Assembly: GCA_903877345.1 (NCBI GenBank) | Contig: CAIRDL010000329.1 | Span: 1-6,328, forward strand | Reading direction: 5' to 3' | From: an uncultured Oscillochloris sp. | GTDB taxonomy: Bacteria > Chloroflexota > Chloroflexia > Chloroflexales > Chloroflexaceae | Length of the DNA: 6,328 nucleotides | In this document: positions 6,079-6,328 of the stretch, piece by piece | Layout of the letters: each line of letters begins with the position of its first letter | Numbering within the stretch: the stretch's first letter is position 1 | Notes under the pieces: generated by a model | What the model was told of the DNA's origin: nothing | The model's input: the letters and a program-made list of their open reading frames with translations, nothing else | Database searches by the model: none | Translations under genes and position numbers: made by a program

Positions 6079-6219
6079 AGTGCTGCTCCTGTCACTTTAG
6101 ACAAGGTTTCATGTGCCGGGTTTCAGGTCAAGCGCAGCAGAACGTCTTGCGGGTGCTCAAACGGTAAAGTAGCCACGAACCTTGTCTTAGGGAGGTGGAA
6201 GATTTAAAACATCCCATCT
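6079..6219. other. Non-coding region upstream of the lipoprotein gene with short repeats
   Basis: No gene is seen here. AGACAAGGTT (6099-6108) has a perfect 10-bp inverted copy, AACCTTGTCT (6178-6187), 69 bases away. GGTTTCA occurs as a direct repeat at 6105-6111 and 6119-6125, exactly 14 bp apart. On the minus strand TTGACC (complement of 6126-6131) resembles a -35 box, but no -10 lies at the right distance, so the lipoprotein promoter is not assigned. AGGGAGGTGG near 6189-6198 resembles a ribosome site, but no start codon follows it. Confidence 0.5.
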
Positions 6220-6328
6220 GATCCGTGATCCGTGATCCGTGATCCGTGATCCGTGATCCGTGATCCGTGATCCGTGATCCGTGATCCGTGATCCGTGATC
6301 CGTGATCCGTGATCCGTGATCCGTGATC
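6220..6328 (+). repeat. Perfect tandem heptamer array (GATCCGT)n, running off the window
   Basis: Fifteen complete 7-bp units, GATCCGT, are followed by GATC at the window edge: 109 bases without a single mismatch. The true length is unknown because the array is cut. Each unit carries one GATC site. There are no spacers, so it is not CRISPR. The plus strand has TGA in every frame, so it is not coding in that direction. The absence of variation suggests recent expansion or active homogenisation. It could also mark an assembly boundary. Confidence 0.97.

Noticed and set aside
6220..6328. The heptamer array is open in all minus-strand frames (a repeating T-D-H-G-S-R-I peptide).
   Set aside because: It is a by-product of a 7-bp unit without minus-strand stops. 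There is no start codon or ribosome site inside the array.

Overview
The window looks like an ordinary chromosomal segment of a GC-rich bacterium, most likely a member of Chloroflexota (class Chloroflexia or a relative). That placement is an inference. It rests on Pro/Thr-rich linkers in exported proteins, a beta-sandwich + peptidoglycan-binding + WD40-like surface lipoprotein, a membrane-anchored SH3b protein, short tandem heptamer arrays between genes, and TGn-TATAAT type promoters. There is no tRNA, rRNA, transposase, CRISPR array or phage gene.

Layout: (1) 1-132, minus strand: the 5' end of a class II (E. coli PyrC type) dihydroorotase gene, cut by the window edge. (2) 247-903, plus: a single-pass membrane protein with an extracytoplasmic SH3b domain, divergent from pyrC. 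(3) 904-1017: a convergent gap with a heptamer array, its inverted partner and a small hairpin. (4) 1018-3453, minus: a complete ATP-dependent Lon protease, with a possible longer start at 3489. (5) 3454-3745: a divergent intergenic region with two opposed promoter candidates and a long inverted repeat between them. (6) 3746-4150, plus: a DUF779 protein with conserved cysteines. (7) 4151-4173: a 23-base convergent gap containing a perfect hairpin. (8) 4174-6078, minus: a 634-residue predicted lipoprotein. (9) 6079-6328: non-coding, with an inverted repeat, a short direct repeat and a pure (GATCCGT)n array that runs off the window.

Each gene appears to be its own transcription unit. The genes alternate in strand (-, +, -, +, -), so every gap is either divergent (two promoters) or convergent (two ends). 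No pathway links them: pyrimidine synthesis, cytosolic protein quality control and cell-surface proteins simply sit side by side. I found no new defence, mobile or biosynthetic system. The parts most worth a second look are non-coding: two unrelated 7-bp tandem arrays, one of which supplies the lon stop codon; the inverted repeat filling the space between the lon and DUF779 promoters; and an extended -10 element shared by four genes.
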